Origin: Gemmatimonadota bacterium
Lineage (GTDB): Bacteria; Gemmatimonadota; Gemmatimonadetes; Gemmatimonadales; Gemmatimonadaceae
Reading direction: 5' to 3'
Length of the DNA stretch: 64,000 nucleotides
NCBI GenBank assembly: GCA_016714015.1
Contig: JADJNZ010000001.1
Span: 806,001 to 870,000 of the forward strand
In this document: one piece after another, positions 8,201 to 17,457 of the stretch
How positions within the stretch are numbered: the first letter of the stretch is position 1
Layout: each line of letters begins with the position of its first letter
Translations under genes and position numbers: made by a program
Notes under the pieces: model-generated
Seen by the model: the letters and a program-made list of their open reading frames with translations, nothing else
The model's database searches: none
Told to the model about the DNA's origin: nothing

Positions 8201-11005
8201 TTGGCTGAGACGACGGCCGCCCCCCCGGCGGCGCAGGACCCGCAGCATCGATTCACCGTCGGCGCCCTGCTCGCGCTCGCTGTGGGCGGCACGCTCGTCG
8301 CGGCCGCGTCACTGGCGGACCTTCGCCCGGGGGCCGCGAACGCCTCCTTCGGGCTCGGGCAATCCGTGGAGTTCGTGCTCGGCCTCGCGATCGTGATGCT
8401 CGGGCTCGACCTTCGGCGAGGCGAGGGCGCGGCTTGGCGCGCGTCCCTCGGGGCGCTCGCGACGACGGACGGCGCGAAGCTGGTCGCCGTCGGCGCGCAG
8501 CTGGCGCTCATCGCGTTCATCGCGGGATGGTACCAGATCGAGAGTCCGGCGTTCGCGACGTCGGTGGTGCCGTTCATGGCGCTCACGTTCGTGATCCACC
8601 ATCTCGTGCCCAAGGCGCGCCGCCTCACGCTCTTCGTCGCGATCTCGCTCGTGAGCTACGTGCTCGTGCTCGGCGCCGCGAATGCGGCCTGGATCACGGT
8701 GATCGTGCTCGCGTTCCTGGGGATCTGCCACCTCCCGGTATCGCTCAACGCGCGGCTCGCGCTCCTGCTGGCCGCGGCGTTCGCGCTGGCGTTCCTCCGC
8801 GTGTCGCCCGCGATGACGCCGTTCTCCGGCGCGATCTGGCCGATCCTCGGCTCGATCCTGATGTTCCGCCTGATCATGTACTGGTACGACCTGAAGCACG
8901 CGCGCAAGCCGATCCCGGCGACCTGGTCGCTCGCGTACTTCTTCATGGTCCCGAACGTCGCCTTCCCGCTCTTCCCGGTCGTCGACTTCTCGACGATGCA
9001 GCGCACGCATTACGACCAGGAGCCCTTCCGCATCTACCAGCGCGGGCTCGAATGGGTGATGCGCGGCCTCGTGCACCTCCTGCTCTACCGGCTCGTCTAC
9101 CAGTACCTGATGATCGCGCCGGAGGAGGTCGCCGACGGCACGAAGCTCGTGCGGTACATGCTGGCGACCTTCCTGATGTACCTCCGGGTGTCCGGCACCT
9201 TCCACGTGATCGTCGGTGCCCTGCACCTGTACGGGTTCCGCCTGCCCGAGACGCACCGCCTGTTCTACCTCTCGACGAGCATCTCGGACTTCTGGCGGCG
9301 GATCAACATCTATTGGAAGGACTTCATGCAGAAGGTGGTCTTCCTCCCCGTGTACTTCCCGTTGCGGAAGCGGGGGGAGACCCTGGCGCTCGTGGTCGGT
9401 ACCATCGTCGTGTTCTTCATCACGTGGGCGACGCACGCCTACCAGTGGTTCTGGCTCCGCGGCGAGGGGCTCTGGTCGGCGACCGATGCGCTCTTCTGGG
9501 CGATCCTCGGCGTGCTGCTGATCGGCAACTCGCTCTGGGAGGCGAAGCGCGGGCGCAAGCGCGTGCTGCCGGGCGCCAAGCGCAGCCTGCGCGACGCCCT
9601 GATCAACGGGGCGAGCGCCGCCGGCGTCTTCGCGCTCATCTGCACGCTCTGGACGATGTGGGGCAGCCCCACCTTCGGTGACTGGATCGACCTGATGCGG
9701 GTGCCGAGCTTCACGCTGCGCGATGGCCTGGCGGTGGCGGCCGTGCTCGGCACGGTGTTCGCCGTCGCCGTCATCGCGGACCTGACCGGACGGTCGGGCG
9801 GCGACCAGGAGACGAGCGCAAAGGCCCCGGCCCCGGCGTTCGCACCGCATGCCATGAAGACCATCGCCGCGCTCGGCGTGCTCGCGTTGACGGCCTCGCC
9901 ATACGCGACCCGGCCGTTCGGCACGCGCGCGCAGGAGATCGCGCGGGAGATGCGGTTCCCGGAGTTGAACAAGCGCGACGCCAAGGCCCTGCAGCGCGGC
10001 TACTACGAAGGACTGCAGGGGGTGACCGACCAGAACCCGGAACTGCGCGAACTGATGGCCGATCGCCCGACCGACGGGCAGGACATCTGGCAGTCCGGCG
10101 TGCTCGTCGAGCGTCCCGACTTCCTCGGTCGCGAGATGCAGCCGATGTGGGGGACGTATCAGGGAGGCCAGTCGTTCCGGACCAACGAGTTCGGGATGCG
10201 TGACCGCGCCTATGCCCGCGTGAAGCCATCGAAGACCTTCCGGATCGCCCTGCTCGGGCAGTCGTACGTGGCCGGGGACGGCGTGAGCGACGGCGAGACC
10301 TTCGAGCAGCTCGTGGAGGACAGCCTTAACGCGTTGCAGCGCCCGGGCGCGCCGAAGGCCGAGTTCCTCAACTTCGGCGTCGGGTCGTTCAGCGCCGCGC
10401 AACAGCTGCTGCTGCTCGACGACCGCGTCCTCTCGTTCTCCCCGGACGTCGTGATCCGCGTGGCGCACCCGGGCGATGCCGAACGGCTCTCGATCCATAC
10501 CGTCACGCAGGTGCGTCGCGGGGTGCAGCCGCCCTGGCCGGCGTTCGCGGCGATGCTGGCCGGCGCGCAGGTCACGAGCGACCTGCGTGAGACCGAGGCC
10601 CTGAGCCGGATGGTCGCGATCCAGGACAGCCTGCTCGGGCTCGTGGAGGCCGAGTTCGTGCGCGAGGTGCGGGCGGCGGGCGCGATCCCGGTCTGGATCT
10701 ATCTCGACCTGCCCGAGCGCCAGCCCGACGCGGCGCACGTCGCCGCGATGGCGACGCGCGCCCGGAACGCCGGCTTCCGCGTCCTCGACTGGTCCGACGT
10801 GTACGATGGACGCGACATGGCGACCCTCCGCTCGTCGAAGTGGGACTTCCACCCGAACAAGGCCGGTCATCGACTGATCGGCGACCGTTTCCACCGCGAC
10901 CTCGTCGCGGACACCGCCCTCGGCCTGCCGCGCGCCTTCCTGGAAACCACCGCGATGACCCTGAACGCCGACGCCGTCCGTGAGCACGTCGGACCTACAT
11001 CCTGA
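8201..11005 (+). CDS. MBOAT acyltransferase fused to a periplasmic SGNH domain (DltB-DltD-like fusion)
   Basis: The N-terminal part (to about residue 560) has a dozen or more hydrophobic segments with MBOAT features: SDFWRRINIYW (D363) and TWATHAYQWFW with the candidate active-site His412. After a linker, residues 650-920 form an SGNH domain with LLGQSYVAG (Ser688 in GQS, not GDS) and DFHPNKAGH (Asp882, His884). In DltABCD the MBOAT protein DltB and the SGNH-like DltD move D-alanine from a carrier protein to an envelope polymer. Here both are one 934-residue chain beside an adenylating enzyme and carrier protein. TTG is taken as the start, 3 bases after the previous stop. The last dozen codons, from ATG 10955, may belong to the carrier-protein gene. 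Confidence 0.83.
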   Translation: MAETTAAPPAAQDPQHRFTVGALLALAVGGTLVAAASLADLRPGAANASFGLGQSVEFVLGLAIVMLGLDLRRGEGAAWRASLGALATTDGAKLVAVGAQLALIAFIAGWYQIESPAFATSVVPFMALTFVIHHLVPKARRLTLFVAISLVSYVLVLGAANAAWITVIVLAFLGICHLPVSLNARLALLLAAAFALAFLRVSPAMTPFSGAIWPILGSILMFRLIMYWYDLKHARKPIPATWSLAYFFMVPNVAFPLFPVVDFSTMQRTHYDQEPFRIYQRGLEWVMRGLVHLLLYRLVYQYLMIAPEEVADGTKLVRYMLATFLMYLRVSGTFHVIVGALHLYGFRLPETHRLFYLSTSISDFWRRINIYWKDFMQKVVFLPVYFPLRKRGETLALVVGTIVVFFITWATHAYQWFWLRGEGLWSATDALFWAILGVLLIGNSLWEAKRGRKRVLPGAKRSLRDALINGASAAGVFALICTLWTMWGSPTFGDWIDLMRVPSFTLRDGLAVAAVLGTVFAVAVIADLTGRSGGDQETSAKAPAPAFAPHAMKTIAALGVLALTASPYATRPFGTRAQEIAREMRFPELNKRDAKALQRGYYEGLQGVTDQNPELRELMADRPTDGQDIWQSGVLVERPDFLGREMQPMWGTYQGGQSFRTNEFGMRDRAYARVKPSKTFRIALLGQSYVAGDGVSDGETFEQLVEDSLNALQRPGAPKAEFLNFGVGSFSAAQQLLLLDDRVLSFSPDVVIRVAHPGDAERLSIHTVTQVRRGVQPPWPAFAAMLAGAQVTSDLRETEALSRMVAIQDSLLGLVEAEFVREVRAAGAIPVWIYLDLPERQPDAAHVAAMATRARNAGFRVLDWSDVYDGRDMATLRSSKWDFHPNKAGHRLIGDRFHRDLVADTALGLPRAFLETTAMTLNADAVREHVGPTS

Positions 11006-11213
11006 AGGAGTTCCTCCCGGGCGTCGCCGCCTCGGATTGACCGACGACACGCCGCTCATCAGCGGCGGCATCCTCGACTCGCTCGCGACGGTGAAGCTCG
11101 TGGCCGTGCTCGAGGAGCACTACGGCATCGAGATCCACGCGCACGAGGCGAGCGTCACGCACCTGAACACGGTGCAGGACATCGCGGCGCTGATCCTCGA
11201 GAAGAAGTCCTGA
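10980..11213 (+). CDS. Acyl/peptidyl carrier protein (DltC-like), N-terminus disturbed by frameshifts
   Basis: A small four-helix carrier protein with the phosphopantetheine site GGILDSLATVKL (Ser34 of this reading) and a typical end IHAHEASVTHLNTVQDIAALI. It would hold prolyl and then pyrrolyl as a thioester between the adenylating enzyme and the MBOAT protein. The first 17 residues of this frame look unnatural. Reading MTLNADAVREHV from ATG 10955, then YILKEFLPG one frame over from about 10996, then back to this frame at about 11030 gives a normal carrier-protein start. The true gene therefore probably starts at 10955 and carries two compensating indels. FemAB follows after 31 bases. Confidence 0.82.
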   Translation: MSTSDLHPEGVPPGRRRLGLTDDTPLISGGILDSLATVKLVAVLEEHYGIEIHAHEASVTHLNTVQDIAALILEKKS

Positions 11214-11244
11214 GGCGGATGACGGCGCCCGGCCGAGTGCGCCC

Positions 11245-12277
11245 GTGACGCCGGCACTGACGGTCGCGCCCTTCGCGGGCGAGGCGGCCGAATGGGACGC
11301 GTTCGTCCGATCGCAGGCCGGGTGGACGCATTTCCACCTCTATGGGTGGCGTCGGGTGATCGAGACGGTCTTCGGGCACGAGTGCGTGTTCCTGGCGGCG
11401 CGCGACGCCGGTGGGCGGCTCGCCGGCGTCCTCCCGCTCGTGCGGGTGCGGTCGGCACTCTTCGGCCACTTCCTCGTGTCGATGCCATTCGTGAGCTACG
11501 GCGGACCGCTCGGCGATGCGTCGGCCGAGCGCGCGCTGATGGACGACGCGGAGTCCCGCGCCAGCGGGACGCAGGTCAAGCTCCTGCAGATCCGGGCACG
11601 CCGCGCCTTGGAGACGGCGCTCCCGGTGGGCCACCAGAAGCTCACCGTCGTGGTCGACATCCCCGAGGGCGGCCCAGAGGCGCTCTTCAAGCAGCTCGGC
11701 AACAAGATGCGCACGAAGATCCGCAAGCCGCAGAAGGAGGGCGTCGAGGTGCGCTGGGGCCGGGATCAACTTGAGCCGTTCCATCGGATCCTCGCGCGGA
11801 ACATGCGGGACCTCGCACGCCGGTGCAATCACAGCGGTTCTACGAGGTGATCGCCGACACCTTCCCGGAGAGCACCTGGTTCGCCTGCGGCTACCTCAAC
11901 GGCGAGCCGGTCTCCGGTGGTTGCGGCTTCATCTGGGACCGGGAGATGGAGATCACCTGGTCGAGTTCGCTCCGTCTCGCGAGCGGGATCCGGCCGGGCT
12001 ACTTCCTGCACTGGTGCTTCCTCGAGCGCGCGGCGCAGGAGGGGTGCACGATCGCCAACTTCGGCCGCGCACGCCGAACAGCGGCACGCACGAGTACAAG
12101 CAGCAGTGGGGCGGCCGTGATGAGCCGCTCTGGTGGTACTATCGCTCGGCGGACGGGAAGGTATCGACGCCCAATCCGGACGACGGGGCGTATTCGATGG
12201 GGCCGAGGCTCTGGAAGAAGCTGCCGGTGCCGGTGGCGACGTGGCTGGGGCCGAAGATCGTGAAGTCGATTCCGTGA
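11245..12277 (+). CDS. FemAB-like protein, exosortase/PEP-CTERM-associated subfamily (two frameshifts)
   Basis: A GNAT-fold FemAB relative matching the family described at PEP-CTERM loci (TIGR03019-like). Its features appear in three frames in order. The N-terminal half includes HFHLYGWRRVIETVFGHEC and FGHFLVSMPFVSYGGPLGD. One frame over from about 11815 it continues with TPVQSQRFYEVI, where the family has GTPVxS. Again shifted near 12065 it ends with SGTHEYKQQWGG and PLWWYYRS. One missing G at about 11815 restores LGTPVQS. The molecular role of this subfamily in polysaccharide loci is not settled. Its TGA overlaps the GTG of the next gene. Confidence 0.78.
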
Positions 12278-13653
12278 CGGTAGGTCGATTGCCTTCGCGC
12301 CCCGCGCTCGCCGGCGGAGTGGTCCCCCCGGCCTCGGGGGCCACGGGGACCTCCGCGAGGACGCGGGAGGAGCGAACCGGCGGACCATGGAAGCTGTTGC
12401 TTGCCGTCTGGACGCTCGCGCTTTTCGACCCTCAATGGTGGCTCGCGAGTTTCGGGCTCCAGCCAGTGCTGCGCGTTACGACCTTGTTGTTCGGCGCACT
12501 GATCCTCGTCATCATGCTCGGTGTCCCCTCGAAGCCGGCGTGGTCTCGACGCTGGCAATGGTATCCGCCGTTCCTCTGTTTCGTGCTCTCAATCCTTCCG
12601 ATGATCCCGTTCGCCGTCAACTCGGGATACGTCCGGACGGGGGCGAAGACGATGTTCTTCTGGTGGATCTTCATCACCGCGACGATCGCGATCGTGCCGT
12701 CCGTCCGTCGGGCGGAGACGCTCCTGAAGATGTACGGGATCCAGTTCCTCTGGTTCATGTTCTGGGGCCGTTGGGTAGGGGTGGTCCCGTGGCATCACTC
12801 ACTGGAGAATCACGACGCATTCCAGGTGCCTTCTTGGTCGGCGGGTTCACGATGACGTTCTTCCTGGGCTTGGGCGCGCCGAAGGGGACCGGTTCGGAAG
12901 TTGATGTTCCTGACGTCGTTCCTGTTGCGTCATCGGCGTCGTCGCGAGCTATGCCCGAGGGCGCGTTCCTCGCGACAGTCGTGGGTGTTCTTCGTCATGT
13001 GGGCTCGCTCTCCGCGAAAAGGCATGACGTTGCTTGCGAGCATCGGTGTGGCCGTCGTCGTATTCGCCGCGGCCTCGTTGATCTTCCCCGCCGGCTTCTT
13101 CTACAACGAGATCATGTCCGCGTTCGTCGAAGGCACGAGTTCCGGCACGGGCGACGATCGGTGGCGGCTCTGGACAGCGGCGATGGAGGTGTTCCGTCGG
13201 AATCCGATCGTCGGTGCGGGGATGGGAAACGTCGGCGTACGCTTCCGGCATCTATCAGCCGGGCGAGCTCGGTGGTATGTATGCGGTCAATCCCATGTTT
13301 CTTTACGGAAGGCGCTGCACAACATCTTCTTGACCATCCTCAGTGAGCAGGGTGTTGTCGGGTTCGGCATCTTCGTTTGGCTTGTCGTGGATTTCTTCAG
13401 GCGGAACGCCTGGTTGCGACGAGCCGAAGCATCGGCGATCTGGGCGGCTCGCGGAGGATCGCTGGCGCTGCGGCCCACTGCGCTCGGCCTTGAAGTGGGG
13501 ATGGTCGCCCTGTTGCTCACGGGCATGCTGTATCCGATGCTCAATATTCATTGGTTCTTCTCAATGCTGGCACTGAACCTGCTACTGTATCAGTTCACGC
13601 GACCCGCGGCGGGAGCGCGCATGACTCGCTCGCGATTCGACTCCCGTTCCTGA
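12274..13653 (+). pseudogene. O-antigen ligase/polymerase (Wzy/WaaL-like) membrane protein, several frameshifts
   Basis: A polytopic protein with the Wzy_C signature: a hydrophobic N-terminal half (WTLALFDPQWWLASFG, then several membrane segments), the loop RWRLWTAAMEVFRRNPIVGAG and LHNIFLTILSEQGVVGFG followed by C-terminal membrane segments. Such proteins polymerise or ligate undecaprenyl-linked repeat units in the periplasm. The protein runs in frame from GTG 12274, moves to another frame around 12820-12900 (GAFLVGGFTMTFFLGLG), returns, and shows further slips near 12940-13010, where the natural text VVASYARG is out of frame. The stop at 13653 is in frame with the start. Sequencing indels explain this more simply than decay, since no in-frame stop interrupts conserved parts. 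Confidence 0.75.
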
Positions 13654-13669
13654 CACCTTCAGCACCCCG

Positions 13670-14824
13670 ATGGCAGCGATGAACATCTTCGCCGATCTGC
13701 GAAGGCGACGCGGAGAGTCCTCGCGCATTCTCTGCGCGACACTGAGCATCGTCAAGCAGTTCCGCCGACACGGCGACGTGCTATCGATCGGGGACGGCGA
13801 TCTTCGTGGAATCCCGCGAGGACTCGCCGCAGCTGCGACATTCTCCCCTTCGAAGCCACGATGGGTGGCGAGATACCACCTGGGCGCGGTACCGTTCGCC
13901 TTGCGAAGCCGTGCAGCTAGCGCAGCCCTCGCCGCGCGCGGCGCGGACGCCGAACTCGTGCTGCAGTTCGGTGCAACGTTCTCGGCTCCGTCCGACAGGC
14001 CGTACTTCCTGTACTGTGACTCGAACATCCGCGTCGCGGAGCGGGGGCGAAGCACTGGTGTCTCGTGGGCTGCTGCTCTTTCGCCGGCCGAGGTCGAGGC
14101 GGTCTCCGTCCGCGAGGCGTCGGTATACCGGGGCGCGCGCGCGATCTTCACGATCAGTGAGCATCTGCGACAGTCCTTCATTGGCGACTTCGCGATCCCA
14201 GCGGACAGGGTCCATGCGGTACTCGCAAGGCCGAATTTCGACCAGACACACATTCAGCCGCGGACGACCGCACCATCAAGTCCGCCGACGATCCTGTTCG
14301 TCGGAGCGCATTTCGAGCGAAAGGGTGGCGATCTGCTTCTTCGCGCGTTCGCGCGCGTCCGGGAACGGATTCGCGACGCCCGACTGATCCTCATCGGCCC
14401 GCGGGACACCTCGCACGGCGGACCCGGCGTCACGAACCTCGGCTTTCTCCGGAAGGACGTTGCGAGCGAGCACGCGGCGATTCTCAAGGCATATCAGGAA
14501 GCCCACGTCTTCTGTCTCCCGACCCGGTTCGAGCCCTTCGGAATCGCGTATGTCGAGGCTGCCTTCATGGTCTTCCGTGTATCGGCCCGAACGCGTGGGC
14601 GATCCCTGGAACTGATCCTGCACGGTCAACGGGCTATCGGCGACTCAGAGGACGAGGACAGGTTGACCACCCGCATGTTGCGCCTACTTCCAGGATCCGG
14701 AGCTCGCGGCGCGGATGGGCCTGCCGGTCGCGCGCACGCGGCCGCGACGTTCAGTTGGGAGCGCACGGTGGATCGGATGCGCGCCGTCGGCCTCGCAGCG
14801 CTGACGTACGTCCCCTCAGGCTGA
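13670..14824 (+). CDS. Glycosyltransferase family 4 (local frame slips)
   Basis: A GT-B glycosyltransferase of about 384 residues. The C-terminal nucleotide-sugar domain is clear: PTILFVGAHFERKGGDLLLRAF, LILIGPRDTS, then VFCLPTRFEPFGIAYVEAAFM with the E-x7-E type motif of GT4. Directly after this the frame is wrong: the expected GLPCIGPNAWAIPG is found in another frame at 14568-14610, and the sequence returns to the original frame before the end at TFSWERTVDRM. The start is ATG 13670; ATG 13679 is also possible. It probably adds a sugar to the growing lipid-linked repeat unit. It lies 16 bases after the Wzy-like gene. Confidence 0.8.
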   Translation: MAAMNIFADLRRRRGESSRILCATLSIVKQFRRHGDVLSIGDGDLRGIPRGLAAAATFSPSKPRWVARYHLGAVPFALRSRAASAALAARGADAELVLQFGATFSAPSDRPYFLYCDSNIRVAERGRSTGVSWAAALSPAEVEAVSVREASVYRGARAIFTISEHLRQSFIGDFAIPADRVHAVLARPNFDQTHIQPRTTAPSSPPTILFVGAHFERKGGDLLLRAFARVRERIRDARLILIGPRDTSHGGPGVTNLGFLRKDVASEHAAILKAYQEAHVFCLPTRFEPFGIAYVEAAFMVFRVSARTRGRSLELILHGQRAIGDSEDEDRLTTRMLRLLPGSGARGADGPAGRAHAAATFSWERTVDRMRAVGLAALTYVPSG

Positions 14825-14869
14825 TTCGCCCTCCTTTTCGACTCGCCGATCTACATCGTCTTCCTCGTT

Positions 14870-16258
14870 GTGGTCGTGGCGCTCTACTGGCGCCTCGCCC
14901 ACCGAGGCCGGAACGTCCTCCTCCTCGGTGCGAGCTATCTGTTCTACGGCTGGTGGGACTGGCGCTTCCTTGGCCTGATCCTCGTCTCCACCGTTGTTGA
15001 CTACGTCTGCGCACTCGCGATCGCCGGATCGGACGTCCCGCGCCGCCGCAAGTCGCTGCTCGCGTTCTCCCTCACCTTGAACCTCCTGTTCCTCGGGTTC
15101 TTCAAGTATTTCAATTTCTTCATCGACACACTGCACCCTGCGCTCGCGGCGCTCGGCCTGGACGTGCCGGAGGTCGCGCTTCGCATCCTGCTCCCACCCG
15201 GCATCTCCTTCTACACGTTCCAGGCCGTCGCGTACATCGTGGACGTGTACTTCGGGCGCATCCAGCCAGCACGGTCGATGGTGGACTATGCGCTGTTCAT
15301 CTCGCTCTTCCCGCACCTCATCGCCGGACCGATCCAGCGTCCGTCCCACCTTCTCCCTCAGGTTCAGCTACCTCGCCGTTTCGATCCGGCGACGGTGTTC
15401 CGACGGACTGATGCTCATCGTCTCGGGCTGTTCCGGAAGTGCGTGGTCGCGAATAACTGCGCCCTGGTCGCCAATGCCGCGTTCAACGGCACGCTTGGTC
15501 CCCCGGGACTGGCGACGGTAGCCCTCGGAACGTACGCCTTCGCCTGGCAGATCTACGGGGATTTCAGCGGATACAGCGACATCGCCAGAGGGTCGGCGGA
15601 GCTGATGGGATTCCACGTCATGGTGAACTTCCAGCCACCGTACTTCTCGCGGAGTCTTCAGGATTTCTGGCGGCGCTGGCACATCAGCCTGAGCACGTGG
15701 CTGCGAGACTACGTCTATATCCCTTTGGGCGGGAACAGGCACGGGGAGGTCGCCACCAATCGCAACCTCGTTGCGACCATGCTGATCGGCGGGCTCTGGC
15801 ACGGCGCCAACTGGACCTTCGTGCTGTGGGGCGCGATCCACGGATTCGGACTCGCCATCGAGCGCCAGGGCAGGAGGTTGCTCGGGCTCGATCGCGAGGA
15901 ACCGGAGCGGACGATGAGCCACGGCGCACGCGCATGGGCGCAGCGGATCGCCATCTTCCACGTGGTCTGCATCGCGTGGATATTCTTCCGCGCACAGCAC
16001 GTCTCCGATGCCTTCGCGATGATCGCGAGCATCCGGTCGCTCGATTGGCGCCCGGTCTACCTCACTGCGGCGACCTTCCTGGCGATCTTCATCGTCCCAA
16101 TGGTCATGATCGACCTGCACATGGCGTCCCGGCGTGACGAGTACTTGCTCGCATCGGCGAGCCATCGCACGCGGATCGTCGCCGCGCTCGGGCTGCTCGG
16201 ACTCATGATCCTCTTCTCGGCGAGTGATGCCAGTGCCTTCATCTACTTCCAGTTCTAG
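14870..16258 (+). CDS. MBOAT-family O-acyltransferase (AlgI-like)
   Basis: A typical AlgI-type membrane-bound O-acyltransferase. Blocks include LLLGASYLFYGWWDWRFL, LPPGISFYTFQAVAYIVDVY, FPHLIAGPIQRP, DFSGYSDIARGSAELMGF, DFWRRWHISLSTWLRDYVYI and GGLWHGANWTFVLWG, with the catalytic His in WHGANW. It acetylates extracytoplasmic polysaccharide together with an SGNH partner, which is the next gene. Homology starts upstream of the GTG used here (LFDSPIYIVF at about 14834), so an initiator may have been lost to an indel. Residues FRRTDAHR at 15398-15425 replace the normal GLMLIVSG, which is present in another frame, showing two compensating slips. Confidence 0.87.
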   Translation: MVVALYWRLAHRGRNVLLLGASYLFYGWWDWRFLGLILVSTVVDYVCALAIAGSDVPRRRKSLLAFSLTLNLLFLGFFKYFNFFIDTLHPALAALGLDVPEVALRILLPPGISFYTFQAVAYIVDVYFGRIQPARSMVDYALFISLFPHLIAGPIQRPSHLLPQVQLPRRFDPATVFRRTDAHRLGLFRKCVVANNCALVANAAFNGTLGPPGLATVALGTYAFAWQIYGDFSGYSDIARGSAELMGFHVMVNFQPPYFSRSLQDFWRRWHISLSTWLRDYVYIPLGGNRHGEVATNRNLVATMLIGGLWHGANWTFVLWGAIHGFGLAIERQGRRLLGLDREEPERTMSHGARAWAQRIAIFHVVCIAWIFFRAQHVSDAFAMIASIRSLDWRPVYLTAATFLAIFIVPMVMIDLHMASRRDEYLLASASHRTRIVAALGLLGLMILFSASDASAFIYFQF

Positions 16259-17209
16259 CGGTCGGTCGCCGGCGGCGAGCCCCAGGCGTGCGATCTTTCG
16301 CCTGCTCTGCGGCATGACGCTGTTGCTCGGCGCCGTGGAGCTGTTGAACCGCGCGATCGTCCTGCGCGTGAGTCGCATCGAGCGCCGTATCGACCGCGAG
16401 TATCAGGCCGCCCGGCGTCGGTCGGACCCGGCGCGCGTCGGGCTGCCGGTCGTGGGCAACTCGCTGCTTCTCGACGGAGTGGACGAGCCCTCGCTCAGCG
16501 CGATGATGCCGTCACCGTGGGAGCTCCGCCGCATCGTCATCGAGCAGACGCTGTTCCTGGACTGGAGCTATGGGCTCGAGCAGCTGCACGCCCGCGGCGG
16601 AAGCGCCAGCATCGAGGCCGTGATGCTCGACACGCGGCAGCTCGGGAGTGACGCGTTCCGCGGAGACTACACCGCGTTCCGGCTCATTGGACCCGCGCAG
16701 GTCATCCCGTTCGCGAGGGAGGCCGGGGCTGCATCCGACCGAGATGTCGCGCCTGGCCCTGTCCAGCATCAGCTCGTATTACGGCTTCCGCATCGAGTCG
16801 GAAGGTGCTTCTCGGCGCGCTCGTTCCGGGATGGCGTCGCCAGGCGCGACATTCATCCCGAATCCTGCGCCGTCGCCGTGGATGGCGGACTCCGGTGCTC
16901 ATCGAGGGCCGGATCACATCCCGACTCGCGCGCTTGCGGGCCGAGAGCGGCCGTCGAGGCGCTCGCCCAATCGTTGTGTTGCCTCCGTCGATCGGAGACG
17001 GGACGTTCGAGCGAGCGGTCGCGCGCGCGGCGAGCAGGGCTGGCGTGACCGTACTCATCGCGTTCCAGCCCGGGTCCTACGCTCCCGCGCTGTTCAAGGA
17101 TGGATTCCACCTGAATGCGGATGGTAGAGTGCGGTTCACGAGGGAGCTTGGCGAAGCGCTGACCGGCCTCCTCGCGGATCCAGGCGCCCCTCCGACGGTC
17201 CCGAACTAG
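16227..17209 (+). pseudogene. SGNH-like protein paired with MBOAT (two or more frameshifts)
   Basis: This overlaps the end of the MBOAT gene by 32 bases. It has an N-terminal membrane segment (AIFRLLCGMTLLLGAVELL) and a nucleophile-like block LPVVGNSLLLDGVDEPS. After the frame moves near 16730 it continues with LHPTEMSRLALSSISSYYGF. A third frame from about 16800 holds RPIVVLPPSIGDGTFE and the catalytic-type ending DGFHLNADGRVRF. This is the AlgI-partner architecture: a periplasmic SGNH protein receiving acyl groups exported by the MBOAT. The Ser sits in GNS, not the classical GDS. The stop at 17209 belongs to the third frame. Confidence 0.68.
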
Positions 17210-17457
17210 CACCGTCGAGCTCCATTCGGGGTGCATTCGGGCGCACGCATCGCGAGTGTGACATCCGTCCCGCGTCGGTCGTTATTCTCCATGGCGGCCT
17301 CCTGTCCCCGCAGGTCCAGACTGCGGCGCGGGGTGTATCATCGCTGACCGCTGAGATGTCCCGGTTCCCGTCGTCGGCGCAAAGCACGGCGCGTCAATCG
17401 GCATGAGCATTCTACGTCAAGATCACGAGTCCCCGACTCCTGTTTCCAGGGTGCAAG

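Noticed and set aside
5501..8248. Open frame of over 900 codons on the minus strand opposite the A-domain and dehydrogenase genes
   Set aside because: Low-complexity Arg/Leu/Val-rich text mirroring plus-strand codons; a shadow of the real genes in GC-rich DNA.
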